From: Brevundimonas sp. Leaf363 | GTDB lineage: Bacteria; Pseudomonadota; Alphaproteobacteria; Caulobacterales; Caulobacteraceae | Length of the DNA stretch: 64,000 nt | Assembly (NCBI RefSeq): GCF_001424025.1 | Contig: NZ_LMPZ01000001.1 | Coordinates: 559,074 to 623,073 of the forward strand | Reading direction: 5' to 3' | In this document: in pieces, positions 1 through 9,487 of the stretch | Layout: each line of letters starts with the position of its first letter | How positions within the stretch are numbered: position 1 is the first letter of the stretch | Position numbers and translations under genes: made by a program | Notes under the pieces: model-generated | What the model saw: only the letters and a program-made list of their open reading frames with translations | Told to the model about the DNA's origin: nothing | Database searches by the model: none

Positions 1-339
1 AACGTCTCGGTGCCGGGCATCGAGGCGGCGGTCGCCGCGCTGGGCGACGAGGCCCACGTCGTCGCCTCGCGCGAGCTGGTCCAGCAATGGCGCCCGCGCC
101 TGACCCAGGCCATCAAGGGTTTCGGCTTCGACGTCCTGCCCAGCGCGGGCAACTTCGTGCTGGTGAAGTTCGCAGACACCGCGCACGCCACGGCCGCCAG
201 CGACTTCCTGAACTCAAAGGGCATCATCGTGCGGCCGGTCGGCGGCTACGGCCTGCCTGATTGCCTGCGCATCACCGTGGGCACGGACGACCAGAACCGC
301 GCGGTCCTGGACGCGCTGAGCGAGTTCGCGGGGCGCTGA
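1..339 (+). CDS. hisC: Histidinol-phosphate aminotransferase, C-terminal part (5' end outside window)
   Basis: Only the last 112 codons are present; the frame is open from base 1. The sequence fits the small domain of class I/II aminotransferases of the HisC type: a GNFVLVKF strand, then R-x-V-GGYGL and CLRIT-x-GT near the end, where the conserved arginine contacts the substrate phosphate or carboxylate. The enzyme is PLP-dependent and converts imidazole-acetol phosphate to histidinol phosphate in histidine synthesis; some relatives act on aromatic amino acids. The PLP lysine is off the window, so the exact subfamily cannot be confirmed. Confidence 0.85.
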   Translation, partial: NVSVPGIEAAVAALGDEAHVVASRELVQQWRPRLTQAIKGFGFDVLPSAGNFVLVKFADTAHATAASDFLNSKGIIVRPVGGYGLPDCLRITVGTDDQNRAVLDALSEFAGR

Positions 340-349
340 GCCCCACACG

Positions 350-382
350 AAAACGCGACGGCCGGTCGATCCAGCCGTCGCG
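350..382 (-). terminator. Intrinsic terminator, minus strand
   Basis: A 9-bp stem (354-362 with 374-382) is followed on the minus strand by TTTT (350-353). It lies about 50 bases past the stop of the minus-strand hemerythrin gene and just after hisC, so it probably serves both. A similar hairpin with the same CACGAAAACG flank occurs at 5247-5272. Confidence 0.6.
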
Positions 383-430
383 CCTCATGGTCTTATCGAA
401 TGACCGTCCCCATCGAGGGGACCGCCGGCC

Positions 431-1009
431 TTATCGCGCGTCGGCTTCGACCGAGGGCTGACCGCCGTCCAGCGGCGCGTCGGCGAGGGCGCTTTCGACG
501 TCGTCGCCCTGGAAGGTGCGGGTCTCGGCGGGGATTTCCGGGTGGCCTTGCAGTTCGGCCATGGCGCTTTCCTTGCGCGCCCGCATGCGGGCGGCCAAGT
601 CGTCCATGTCCAGGCCGGCTTCGCGCGCCTGGGCGAACATGCCCTCGACGTACTGTTCCTCTTCCTCGACGTGGTGCTCGATCATCTCGGACAGCACCTT
701 GACCTTGGCGTCGTAGAAGGCCTCGTCCGGACCGCCGGCCTCGATCTCGTTGATCAGGGTCTTGGCGGCGTCGTGCTCGACGTAGGATTCGTTCAGCAGG
801 TCATCCTCGATCAGGCCGCGGCAGGCCGGATAGAAGATTTCTTCCTCGATGATGGTGTGGACCTTCAGCTCCAGGCACGCCTGCTCGGCCAGCGCCTGCT
901 TCTTGTCCGCGCTGGTCGCCTTCTCGAACTGCTCGAAGATGTCCTCCACCTTGCGGTGATCGGCCTTCAGCATCGCGATCGCGTCCATCTCTTCGTAGGT
1001 CTTGGCCAT
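431..1009 (-). CDS. Hemerythrin HHE domain protein
   Basis: A 192-residue cytoplasmic protein with a four-helix HHE domain. The expected iron ligands are visible: His18 in KADHRK, His51 and the EEE at 55-57, His79 in EHD, and His112/113 followed by glutamates. The family binds O2, NO or iron through a di-iron centre and is often linked to oxidative or nitrosative stress. The C-terminal 50 residues are acidic and probably disordered. A GGAGAG Shine-Dalgarno lies 4-9 bases before the ATG. No partner gene is adjacent, so the physiological ligand is unknown. Confidence 0.85.
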   Translation of the reverse strand: MAKTYEEMDAIAMLKADHRKVEDIFEQFEKATSADKKQALAEQACLELKVHTIIEEEIFYPACRGLIEDDLLNESYVEHDAAKTLINEIEAGGPDEAFYDAKVKVLSEMIEHHVEEEEQYVEGMFAQAREAGLDMDDLAARMRARKESAMAELQGHPEIPAETRTFQGDDVESALADAPLDGGQPSVEADAR

Positions 1010-1192
1010 GGGGTCTCTCCAGATAAAGCGGGGGGCTTCGGCGGTGGTAAGCCCCTGCTGACACGCGTGTTCCGTGCGCCCCCCAAGCTGAGAGTCGTTC
1101 GCGCGAATAACCGCCTGGGGTGTCGTGCAGCCGACTCTCCACGGGCGTTTTGAGCCCTCGTGCGTTCATCAGCCGACATTTCGGAGCATGCG

Positions 1193-1576
1193 ATGATCGA
1201 CCACATCGGCCTGGCCGTCAGCGACCTGGAACGGTCGCGAACCTTCTATGCGGCGGCGCTGAAGCCGCTCGGATACGCCCTAATCGGCGAGCCCTTCGAG
1301 AACGAGACCGGCGGCCGTGTCGTCATGTTCGGCGTCGGCGGCCAGCCGGACTTCGTCATCGCCGACGGCGAGCGGCCCGGCGAAGGCAACCACGTCGCCT
1401 TCGGCGTGGCCACGCGGCCGGAGGTGGACGCCTTCCACGCAGCCGCCCTTCAGGCCGGTGGGCGGGACAATGGCGGGCCGGGTCTGCGGCCCCGATATGG
1501 GGCGAACTACTACGCCGCCTTCGTGCTCGATCCGGACGGGTTCAACATCGAGGCGGTCTGCCACGCGGCGGAGTGA
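1193..1576 (+). CDS. VOC family (glyoxalase/dioxygenase fold) protein
   Basis: A 127-residue protein with two beta-alpha-beta-beta-beta modules. The start MIDHIGLAVSDLE carries the typical first metal ligand (His4); GNHVAFGV begins the second module and FVLDPDGFNIEAV ends with the metal-binding glutamate. Members include glyoxalase I-like enzymes, extradiol dioxygenases and resistance proteins, and the substrate cannot be deduced here. ATG 1193 is preferred over 1160 because CGGAG lies 6 bases upstream and the family pattern begins there. Confidence 0.8.
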   Translation: MIDHIGLAVSDLERSRTFYAAALKPLGYALIGEPFENETGGRVVMFGVGGQPDFVIADGERPGEGNHVAFGVATRPEVDAFHAAALQAGGRDNGGPGLRPRYGANYYAAFVLDPDGFNIEAVCHAAE

Positions 1577-1593
1577 CCGCCGCCGAACTGTTA

Positions 1594-1616
1594 CTTGACG
1601 TTGACGTAAACGTAGG
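1594..1616 (+). promoter_or_regulatory. Candidate operator/promoter with repeated ACGT, upstream of thiolase
   Basis: The sequence CTTGACGTTGACGTAAACG and the following bases repeat a (T)GACGT/AACGT unit every 6 bases and contain two TTGACG -35-like hexamers. ACGT-rich sites of this kind are known for MerR-type LiuR regulators of acyl-CoA and branched-chain degradation genes. The position, 50-70 bases before the thiolase start, fits. The regulator assignment is an inference. Confidence 0.35.
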
Positions 1617-1663
1617 CTTTGTGGCGACCAGCCTCGATTCCGTCCTTTTAGGAGACGCTCACC

Positions 1664-2869
<1,206 letters not shown>

Positions 2870-2904
2870 CGTCTTAGCCGGGCGCGTCAGCGCCTAGAAA
2901 AGGG

Positions 2905-2997
2905 TTCATCACAACGACCACAACGAATTCACGACGATCACAACGAGCGCCGAGCCCGTAGTGTCCGCTGTGCCCCCGTTGTGTCCGTTGTGACGAA
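2905..2997. repeat. Inverted repeat built of 9-nt iterated units
   Basis: Bases 2905-2925 and 2977-2997 are imperfect inverted copies (18 of 21 match). Each arm contains two 9-base units of the type (G)ACCACAAC / GTTGTGTCC. The element lies between thiolase and the FadB-type gene. A different nonamer repeat of similar design is at 22793-22825. Confidence 0.7.
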
Positions 2998-3048
2998 CTG
3001 AAATCGGTCAGCCCAGGCTGACGTTTCAGAATGAAGGGCCTTGGGCCA

Positions 3049-5238
3049 ATGGAAAACTTCAAGATCGACGTCGACGCCGACGGCATCGCCCTCGTCACCT
3101 TCGACGTGCCGAACCGGTCGATGAACACCCTGACCTCGGGCGTGATGGCCGAGATCCCGCAGGTGGTCGAGCGCATCAGGACCGACGACGCCATCAAGGG
3201 TGCGGTGCTGACCTCGGGCAAGGCGAGCGGCTTCTGCGCCGGCGCCGATCTGGGCGATATGGCCGGCGGGATGCTGGCGGGCGGGTCGCTGCAGGAGGCG
3301 TTCGACGCCGGCTGGAAGCTGAACGGCGCCCTGCGCGCGCTGGAGACCTGCGGCAAGCCGGTGGCGGCGGCGATCAACGGTCTGGCCCTGGGCGGCGGGC
3401 TGGAGCTGACGCTGGCCTGTCACTATCGCGTGGTTGGCGACAGCCCCAAGATCCAGCTGGGCCTGCCCGAGATCAAGGTCGGCCTGTTCCCCGGCGGCGG
3501 CGGCACCCAGCGGCTGACGCGACTGATCGGCGTCATGGCGGCCATGACAGCCATGAGCGAGGGCAAGTCCTTCCGCCCGGCCGAAGCCAAGGGCGCCGGC
3601 ATCGTGCACGAGGTCGTGCCGGTCGGAACCGAGGTCGAGGCCGCCAAGGCCTGGATCAAGGGCGGCGGAAAAGCCCAGCAGCCCTGGGACAGCAAGGATT
3701 TCAAACTGCCCGGCGGCGGCCCCTATCACCCGGCCGGCATTCAGAACTTCCTGGTCGGCAACGCCATGCTGCGCAAGCAGTCCTACGGCAACTATCCGGC
3801 TGTCGTGAACCTGATGAAGGCCGTCTATGAGGGCGTGCAGGTGCCGATGGACGCCGCCCTGCGCATCGAGACCCGCTACTTCATCAAGACCCTGATGACG
3901 CCGCAGGCCCAGGCGATGATCCGCTCCCTGTTCCTGTCCAAGCAGGAGCTGGACAAGGGCGCCGTGCGCCCGGCCGGCGTGCCCAAGTCGGATCCGAAGA
4001 AGGTCACCGTCATCGGCGCCGGCATGATGGGCGCCGGCATCGCCTATGTGCAGGCCCTGGCCGGCATCGAGACCGTCCTGATCGACCAGACCCAGGAAGC
4101 CGCCGACAAGGGCAAGGCCCACGTCGAGGAGCTGCTGAAGAAGCGTCTCTCGCGCGGCCAGATCGATCAGGCCAGGTATGACGCCCTGCTGGCCTCCGTC
4201 ACCGCCACCACCGACTACGACCTGATCAAGGGCTCGGACCTGGTGATCGAGGCGGTGTTCGAAAACCGCGAGATCAAGGCCGATGTCACCAAGCGCGCGG
4301 AGGCCCAGCTGGCCGAGGGCGCCGTGTTCGGATCGAACACCTCGACCCTGCCGATCACCGGCCTGGCCGAGGCCTCGGTGCGCCCGGAGGACTTCATCGG
4401 CATCCACTTCTTCTCGCCCGTCGACAAGATGATGCTGGTCGAGATCATCCTGGGCGAAAAGACCGGCGAGGCGGCGATCGCCAAGGCGCTGGACTACGTC
4501 CTGAAGATCAAGAAGACGCCGATCGTCGTCAACGACTCCAGAGGCTTCTACACCTCCCGCTGCTTCTCCACCTTCCTGATGGAAGGCATGGCGATGCTGG
4601 AGGAGGGCTATGCTCCGGCCCTGATCGACAATGTCGGCCGCATGACCGGCATGCCGCGCGGCCCCCTGGAGATGCACGACGACGTCGCGCTGGACCTCTC
4701 CTACAAGATCGCCAAACAGACCCGCGAGGATCTGGGCGACAAATATGTGCCCAACGAGGGCGAAGGAATCGTCAAGGCGATGGTCGAAGGCGGCCGCTTC
4801 GGGCGCAAGAACGGTCTGGGCTTCTACGACTACGCGTCCAAGCCCAAGACCCTATGGCCGGGCCTGGCCGAACTGGCGCCCGTCACCAAGGCCATCGACG
4901 GCCCCGAAGAGCCGGGCGCCCTGTCGCAGATCGAAGAGTTGAAGACCCGCCTGCTGTATCGTCAGGCGGTCGAGGTGGCGCGCTGCTGGGAAGAGGGCGT
5001 CATCGACGACCCGCGCGAGGCGGACCTGGGCGCCATCCTGGGCTGGGGCTTCGCGCCCTGGACCGGCGGCCCCATCAGCATGATCGATCAGATCGGCCTG
5101 AGCGCCTTCGTCGAGACCGCCGACCGTCTGGCGGCGACTTATGGCGACCGTTTCAAGGTGCCCGGCTTGCTTCGCGACATGGCGGCCAAGGGCGAGACCT
5201 TCTACGGCCGCTTCGCCCCGGAAAAGGCGGCGGCCTGA
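3049..5238 (+). CDS. FadB/FadJ-type enoyl-CoA hydratase / 3-hydroxyacyl-CoA dehydrogenase
   Basis: A 729-residue fusion enzyme for steps two and three of beta-oxidation. The N-terminal crotonase domain shows GFCAGADLGDM and ALGGGLELTLACHYRV (oxyanion hole and CoA site). A Rossmann dehydrogenase follows, with VTVIGAGMMGAGIA (NAD binding), then HFFSPVDKMMLVEII and the C-terminal dimer domain. It works with the thiolase just upstream. ATG 3049 (MENFKIDVDADG) is chosen over 3031 because the alphaproteobacterial family normally begins there; neither start has a strong Shine-Dalgarno. Confidence 0.92.
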   Translation: MENFKIDVDADGIALVTFDVPNRSMNTLTSGVMAEIPQVVERIRTDDAIKGAVLTSGKASGFCAGADLGDMAGGMLAGGSLQEAFDAGWKLNGALRALETCGKPVAAAINGLALGGGLELTLACHYRVVGDSPKIQLGLPEIKVGLFPGGGGTQRLTRLIGVMAAMTAMSEGKSFRPAEAKGAGIVHEVVPVGTEVEAAKAWIKGGGKAQQPWDSKDFKLPGGGPYHPAGIQNFLVGNAMLRKQSYGNYPAVVNLMKAVYEGVQVPMDAALRIETRYFIKTLMTPQAQAMIRSLFLSKQELDKGAVRPAGVPKSDPKKVTVIGAGMMGAGIAYVQALAGIETVLIDQTQEAADKGKAHVEELLKKRLSRGQIDQARYDALLASVTATTDYDLIKGSDLVIEAVFENREIKADVTKRAEAQLAEGAVFGSNTSTLPITGLAEASVRPEDFIGIHFFSPVDKMMLVEIILGEKTGEAAIAKALDYVLKIKKTPIVVNDSRGFYTSRCFSTFLMEGMAMLEEGYAPALIDNVGRMTGMPRGPLEMHDDVALDLSYKIAKQTREDLGDKYVPNEGEGIVKAMVEGGRFGRKNGLGFYDYASKPKTLWPGLAELAPVTKAIDGPEEPGALSQIEELKTRLLYRQAVEVARCWEEGVIDDPREADLGAILGWGFAPWTGGPISMIDQIGLSAFVETADRLAATYGDRFKVPGLLRDMAAKGETFYGRFAPEKAAA

Positions 5239-5242
5239 CACG

Positions 5243-5272
5243 AAAACGGCGGCGCTGGATCCAGCGCCGCCG
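5243..5272 (-). terminator. Intrinsic terminator (perfect palindrome)
   Basis: Bases 5247-5272 form a perfect 26-nt palindrome of GC-rich arms around GGATCC, followed on the minus strand by TTTT (5243-5246). It ends the minus-strand gene at 5296-5637 and probably also the beta-oxidation transcript. Confidence 0.65.
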
Positions 5273-5295
5273 TCCATCATCCGGGTGCGGACGGA

Positions 5296-5637
5296 TCAGT
5301 TTGTGAACTGATGCACCGTGCCGTCGATCTCGCACATGTTGACGTGGTACTCCGTGTATTCCTGACCGTCGTCGAACGTGTAGCTGAAGTCGTAGTCGCA
5401 GTCCGGCAGGTTGTCCGTGACGGTGATGTTGACCGTCTCGCCCGGCGCGATCACGCCCGAGAGGATGTCATCGCTCCAGTTTTGGCTGCTGGACGGGCCA
5501 TAGTAGATGTTGGTGATGGTCTGGTCCGAGTTGTTCTCGATCGAGAAGCCCAGAGTGACCATTTCGGCATGGGCCGCGCCGGCGAAGGCGAGCAGGCCAG
5601 CCGTCGCCATGGCGGCGATCGCTTTACGCATGAACAT
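5296..5637 (-). CDS. Small secreted protein of unknown function
   Basis: A 113-residue protein with a clear Sec signal peptide (MFMRKAIAAM, a hydrophobic core, then AGAAHA before EMV). The mature part of about 90 residues is acidic, rich in Asp, Asn, Thr and Tyr, predicted as beta-strands, with two cysteines (in LPDCDYD and NMCEIDG) that could form a disulfide. No enzymatic motif is visible. GGGGGAA lies before the ATG at 5637; a second Met two codons in is also possible. Its terminator lies at 5247-5272, so it is probably monocistronic. Confidence 0.75.
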   Translation of the reverse strand: MFMRKAIAAMATAGLLAFAGAAHAEMVTLGFSIENNSDQTITNIYYGPSSSQNWSDDILSGVIAPGETVNITVTDNLPDCDYDFSYTFDDGQEYTEYHVNMCEIDGTVHQFTN

Positions 5638-5723
5638 GGAATATTCCCCCGCGGCTCTTGATGGCCGCGCGTGAAATCTAGCACTTCCACGCCGTTCCAC
5701 CAGTGCCGCCCAAAGGTTAGCCC

Positions 5724-6689
5724 ATGATCGCTCGCACGATCCGCACCGACGGTCTGACCCAGCGGGTGCTGGAGGCCGGACCGCAGGACGGGCCGCTGGT
5801 GCTGCTGCTGCACGGCTTTCCCGAACTGGCGGTCAGCTGGCGGGCGCAGATCGAGGCGCTGGGCGCGGAGGGTTACCGGGCCGTGGCGCCCGACATGCGC
5901 GGCTATGGCGGTACGGAAAAACCGGAGGACGTGGCGGACTATTCGATCCTGCAGCTGGTCGGCGATGCGGTCGATCTGGTGCGGGCGCTGGGGCGGGACA
6001 GCGCCGTGGTCTTGGGCCACGACTGGGGCGGACCGGTCGCCTGGCACTGCGCCCTGATGCGGCCCGACATCTTCCGAGCGGTGGCCAGCCTGTCGACGCC
6101 GTTCCAGCCACGCCGCGCGGGTGGGCTGCCGCTGGCCAGCATGGCCGCCATCGCCAAGCGCTCGGGCATGGGCGACCTCTACATCAACCGCTTCCAGGCG
6201 GCGGACGCGCACCTGCCGATGGACGCCGATCCGGCCAAGGCGCTGCGCAAGATGTTCTGGAGCTATGATGGCGCGACGCCGGCGGACAAGCGCTCGACCG
6301 GCTTTCTGACGCCGGGCGTCAGTCTGCTGGACAGCATCGATGACGCCGCGATCCTGCCGCCGTGGATGACGCCCGAGCATTTCGCCGAGTACGTCGAGGC
6401 CTTCACGGCGGGCGGGTTCGACGGGCCGCTGAACTGGTACCGGGCGCTGGACTTGAACTGGTCGCTGACGGCGTGGCTGCAGGACAAGCGGATCGAGGTC
6501 CCGGCGCTGTTCATCGTTGGGGAGGACGATCCCGTGCGCTTCTACGCCGGCCGGCACGAAGCGACGCTAAAGGACTGGGCGCCGGGCCTGCGCGCCTCGC
6601 ACGTCCTGCCGGGCGCGGGGCACTGGCTGCAGCAGGAGCGGCCGGAGGAGGTGAACCGGTTGCTGCTGGGCTTTCTGGCGGGGCTTTAG
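5724..6689 (+). CDS. Alpha/beta hydrolase, epoxide-hydrolase type
   Basis: A 321-residue alpha/beta hydrolase. HGFPE (His30) gives the oxyanion-hole motif, GHDWGG places the nucleophile at Asp100, and GAGHW near residue 300 supplies the catalytic histidine. The cap region holds NWYRAL, a tyrosine motif seen in soluble epoxide hydrolases that opens the ring. An Asp nucleophile fits epoxide hydrolases or haloalkane dehalogenases and not esterases. The natural substrate is unknown, and no signal peptide is seen. Confidence 0.85.
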   Translation: MIARTIRTDGLTQRVLEAGPQDGPLVLLLHGFPELAVSWRAQIEALGAEGYRAVAPDMRGYGGTEKPEDVADYSILQLVGDAVDLVRALGRDSAVVLGHDWGGPVAWHCALMRPDIFRAVASLSTPFQPRRAGGLPLASMAAIAKRSGMGDLYINRFQAADAHLPMDADPAKALRKMFWSYDGATPADKRSTGFLTPGVSLLDSIDDAAILPPWMTPEHFAEYVEAFTAGGFDGPLNWYRALDLNWSLTAWLQDKRIEVPALFIVGEDDPVRFYAGRHEATLKDWAPGLRASHVLPGAGHWLQQERPEEVNRLLLGFLAGL

Positions 6690-6696
6690 ACCCAAG

Positions 6697-6807
6697 CTCT
6701 CCGCTCATCCCGGCGGAAGCCGGGAACCAGTTCTTTAGCCAAGGTCGCTACGGCTGAAGTGGTGCGCGGAGTTCTCACTGGATCCCGGCTTCCGCCGGGA
6801 TGAGCGG
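6697..6807. repeat. Inverted pair of REP-like hairpins, family A, without gene
   Basis: The left arm from 6697 and the right arm ending at 6807 are inverted copies. Each arm contains a 7-bp stem with a GGAA loop (TCCCGGC-GGAA-GCCGGGA). The arms match those flanking the GIY-YIG gene at 13656 and 14035, with compensatory stem changes. The centre (about 50 bases) has no gene. The pair lies between two convergent genes. Confidence 0.8.
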
Positions 6808-6817
6808 GGTAAACGGA

Positions 6818-7822
6818 TCAGGCCGCCATCGCCCGCCCCAAATCCGCCCGCACCTCGGCCGTGATTTCCAGGCTCCGCACCCGGTCCTTCAGGTCGAACA
6901 TCATCCCCGTGACCATCAGCTCATCCACGCCGGTCTGTGCGATGAACTGCGCGATCCGTTCACGGACGGTCTCCTTGGCGCCGATCGCGGAATACTTCAG
7001 GCGCGAAGCCACCGCCGCCTGTTCCGAGGGCGTCAGCACGGCGTTGACGTCGTCCACCGGCGGCGGGACCAGGCCCGGCCGGCCGCGCACGACGGCGGCG
7101 AACGACTGCATCATCGTGGTGGCGACGCGGTTGGCTTCGGCGTCCGTATCGGCCGCGAACACATTGATCGCCGCCATCGCGTAGGGCTTGGCCAATCGCG
7201 CCGAGGGCCGGAAGCGGTGGCGATAGATCTCCAGCGCCTCCATCAGCATCTCGGGCGCGAAGTGGGAGGCGAAGGCGTAGGGCAGGCCCAGATGGCCGGC
7301 CAGCTCCGCGCTGAACAGGCTGGAGCCCAGCAGCCAGACCGGCACCCGGCTGCCGTGACCCGGGACGGCGCGCACGCGCTGGTGCTCGGTAGCCGGCTCC
7401 AGGAAGGCGATCAGCTCCTGCACGTCGCGCGGGAACTGGTCGGCCGCTTCGAAATAGCGCCGCAGCGCCCGCGCCGTCTCGCCGTCCGTGCCGGGCGCGC
7501 GGCCCAGGCCGATGTCGATGCGGCCGGGGTGCAGGGCGTCCAGCGTGCCGAACTGTTCGGCCACCACCAGCGGCGCGTGGTTGGGCAGCATGACGCCGCC
7601 GGACCCGACACGAATAGTCTTCGTCCCGGCCGCGACGTGGGCCAGCACGACGGCGGTCGCAGCCGAGGCGATGCCCGGCATGTTGTGATGCTCGGCCAGC
7701 CAGAACCGCTGGTAGCCCAGCCGCTCGGCCGCCTGGGCCAGCGACAGGCTGTCGCGCAGCGCCTGGCCGGCGTCAGAGCCTTGGACGATGGGGGACAGGT
7801 CGAGAACGGAGAACGGGATCAT
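6818..7822 (-). CDS. Luciferase-like FMN-dependent monooxygenase
   Basis: A 334-residue TIM-barrel protein of the bacterial luciferase-like superfamily, closest in pattern to the YhbW type. Signatures are [12 protein letters not shown] near residue 40, [20 protein letters not shown], and [12 protein letters not shown]. The family uses FMNH2 or F420; with no F420 genes seen, FMN is more likely. No flavin reductase is adjacent and the substrate is unknown. The 3' end abuts the REP-like pair at 6697-6807. Confidence 0.85.
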   Translation of the reverse strand: MIPFSVLDLSPIVQGSDAGQALRDSLSLAQAAERLGYQRFWLAEHHNMPGIASAATAVVLAHVAAGTKTIRVGSGGVMLPNHAPLVVAEQFGTLDALHPGRIDIGLGRAPGTDGETARALRRYFEAADQFPRDVQELIAFLEPATEHQRVRAVPGHGSRVPVWLLGSSLFSAELAGHLGLPYAFASHFAPEMLMEALEIYRHRFRPSARLAKPYAMAAINVFAADTDAEANRVATTMMQSFAAVVRGRPGLVPPPVDDVNAVLTPSEQAAVASRLKYSAIGAKETVRERIAQFIAQTGVDELMVTGMMFDLKDRVRSLEITAEVRADLGRAMAA

Positions 7823-7895
7823 GGGCGAGAGATCGTATCGATCGCCGCCCGTTCAAGAACCCTGACTGTTGCTTTTGCCGCCCCCACCCCCAAAC

Positions 7896-8021
7896 CGTCA
7901 TTCCGGGGCGAGCGCAGTGAAGAACCCGGAACCCAGGAGATCATGCCCGGCGGTCGATGCATCATCTGGCAAAGCTCGTCGCCCTGGGTTCCGGGTTCCA
8001 CTGCGCGGCCCCGGAATGACG
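7896..8021. repeat. Long inverted repeat, family B
   Basis: The left arm from 7896 (CGTCATTCCGGGGCG) and the right arm to 8021 (CCCCGGAATGACG) are inverted copies over about 40 bases, including CCCGGAACCCAGG against CCTGGGTTCCGGG. It fills most of the gap between the monooxygenase and pirin genes. No coding capacity is evident. Confidence 0.8.
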
Positions 8022-8029
8022 ACAAGGGT

Positions 8030-8941
8030 TTACGGATAGCTGACCACCGGCGGCGTGGGCGGTTCGTCGGGCAGGGGGATGAACTCCAGATCGTCCTCGG
8101 CCGGCAGGGACATCCGCCCGGCCTTCCAGTCCGCCTTGGCCTGGTCCATCCGCGCCTGCGACGACGAGACGAAGTTCCACCAGATCAGCCGCTCGCCTAC
8201 CGGTTCGCCGCCCAGCACCATGACCGAGGAGGGGCGCAGCGCCTTCACCGTCGGCTCGCCGGTCGCGGCCAGCACGGCCATCTGGCCCTCGCGGATCACC
8301 TGGTCGCCGACCTCGATCTCGCCCTTGGCGACATAGATGGCGCGCTCGCTCATGCCGCCCGCGCCCTTACCTGGCGGCGGCGCGGTGCGCACGCCCTCCT
8401 GCAGCTCCCAGTGCACATAGAACAACGGTGACGACACCGGCGCGGCGGCCCTGGCGCCGTAGGCCTCGCCCGCCACCAGACGCGCGAACAGGCCCTGGTT
8501 CTCATAGGCCGGCTGGGCGTCCTCGCCGAAGTGGTGGAAACTGGGGTCGATCTCCTCGGCCTCGGTCGGCAGGGCGATCCACGCCTGCATGCCGTGCATG
8601 GGGCCCCCTTGCGCCTTCTTCAGCGGATCGGTGCGCTCGGAGTGGACGATGCCGCTGCCGGCCGTCATCCAGTTGACCTCGCCCGGCCGGATGGCCTGGG
8701 TCGCACCGGTGTTGTCCCGGTGCATGATCTCGCCCTCGAACAGATAGGTCAGGGTCGACAGCCCGATGTGCGGGTGCGGCCGCACATTGATGGCGTCGGC
8801 GCCCGGCGCGAACTCCGCCGGCCCCATCTGGTCCAGGAAGATGAACGGCCCGACCATCCGCCGGCTATGAAACGGCAGGACGCGGCCGACCTCGAACCCG
8901 CCCAGATCCTTGCGCCGCGCGTCGATGATGAGTTCGATCAT
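8030..8941 (-). CDS. Pirin family protein
   Basis: A 303-residue bicupin of the pirin family. The N-terminal cupin has the typical RPHPHIGLSTLTYLFEGE motif with metal-binding histidines, and IVHSER and the MHGMQ-W stretch follow. Bacterial pirins include quercetin 2,3-dioxygenases and redox sensors; which one this is cannot be decided. A GGAGGG Shine-Dalgarno precedes the ATG at 8941. The gene is on the same strand as the Lrp-type regulator upstream, 45 bases away, and could be co-transcribed with it. Confidence 0.88.
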   Translation of the reverse strand: MIELIIDARRKDLGGFEVGRVLPFHSRRMVGPFIFLDQMGPAEFAPGADAINVRPHPHIGLSTLTYLFEGEIMHRDNTGATQAIRPGEVNWMTAGSGIVHSERTDPLKKAQGGPMHGMQAWIALPTEAEEIDPSFHHFGEDAQPAYENQGLFARLVAGEAYGARAAAPVSSPLFYVHWELQEGVRTAPPPGKGAGGMSERAIYVAKGEIEVGDQVIREGQMAVLAATGEPTVKALRPSSVMVLGGEPVGERLIWWNFVSSSQARMDQAKADWKAGRMSLPAEDDLEFIPLPDEPPTPPVVSYP

Positions 8942-8986
8942 GGTCCTGTCCCTCCGCGGCCCGGGGAGCGGCCGGCGCGAACGGGA

Positions 8987-9475
8987 TTATCCGACGTGCG
9001 GCGTCACGATGCCAAGAGGCAGGGCGGTCACATTCTTCACGCCGCGCGTGACGATGTGGCTTTCGCAGTCCGAGACGATGGCCAGGCTCAGCAGCTTGTC
9101 GCGCAGGAACTGGTCGAAGGCGTGCATGTCGGAGGTGATGATCCGCAGCACATAGTCCTCGCGCCCGGTGATGGTGGCGCACTGGACCACCTCGGGCCAG
9201 TTGGCGACGGCGGTTTCGAACAGGTCCAGGTTCTCGCGCGACGGCAGGCTCAGCTTGACGATGGCGTAGACCTCGAAGTCCAGGCCCAGCAGCGAGGCGT
9301 TGAGAAGCGTGACCCGCTTGCGGATCAGGCCCGAGTCCTCCAGTCGCTTGATCCGGCGCCAGCAGGGCGAGGCCGACAGGCCGACACGGTCGGCAACCTC
9401 CGCCACCGACAGACCGGCGTCCTGTTGCAGAATATCCAGGATGCGGGCGTCGATGGGATCCAGCTGTTCGGCCAA
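8987..9475 (-). CDS. Lrp/AsnC family regulator, probable regulator of the bkd operon
   Basis: A 162-residue regulator with an N-terminal winged helix-turn-helix (LDPIDARILDILQQDAG, then LSASPCWRRIKRLEDSG) and a C-terminal RAM domain (GREDYVLRI, then DKLLSLAIV). Start is TTG 9475 with a perfect GGAGG seven bases upstream. It is divergent from the branched-chain keto-acid dehydrogenase operon, an arrangement known for BkdR-type Lrp proteins that activate bkd genes in response to branched-chain amino acids. That role is inferred from position. Confidence 0.9.
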   Translation of the reverse strand: MAEQLDPIDARILDILQQDAGLSVAEVADRVGLSASPCWRRIKRLEDSGLIRKRVTLLNASLLGLDFEVYAIVKLSLPSRENLDLFETAVANWPEVVQCATITGREDYVLRIITSDMHAFDQFLRDKLLSLAIVSDCESHIVTRGVKNVTALPLGIVTPHVG

Positions 9476-9487
9476 GGCGTTCCTCCG

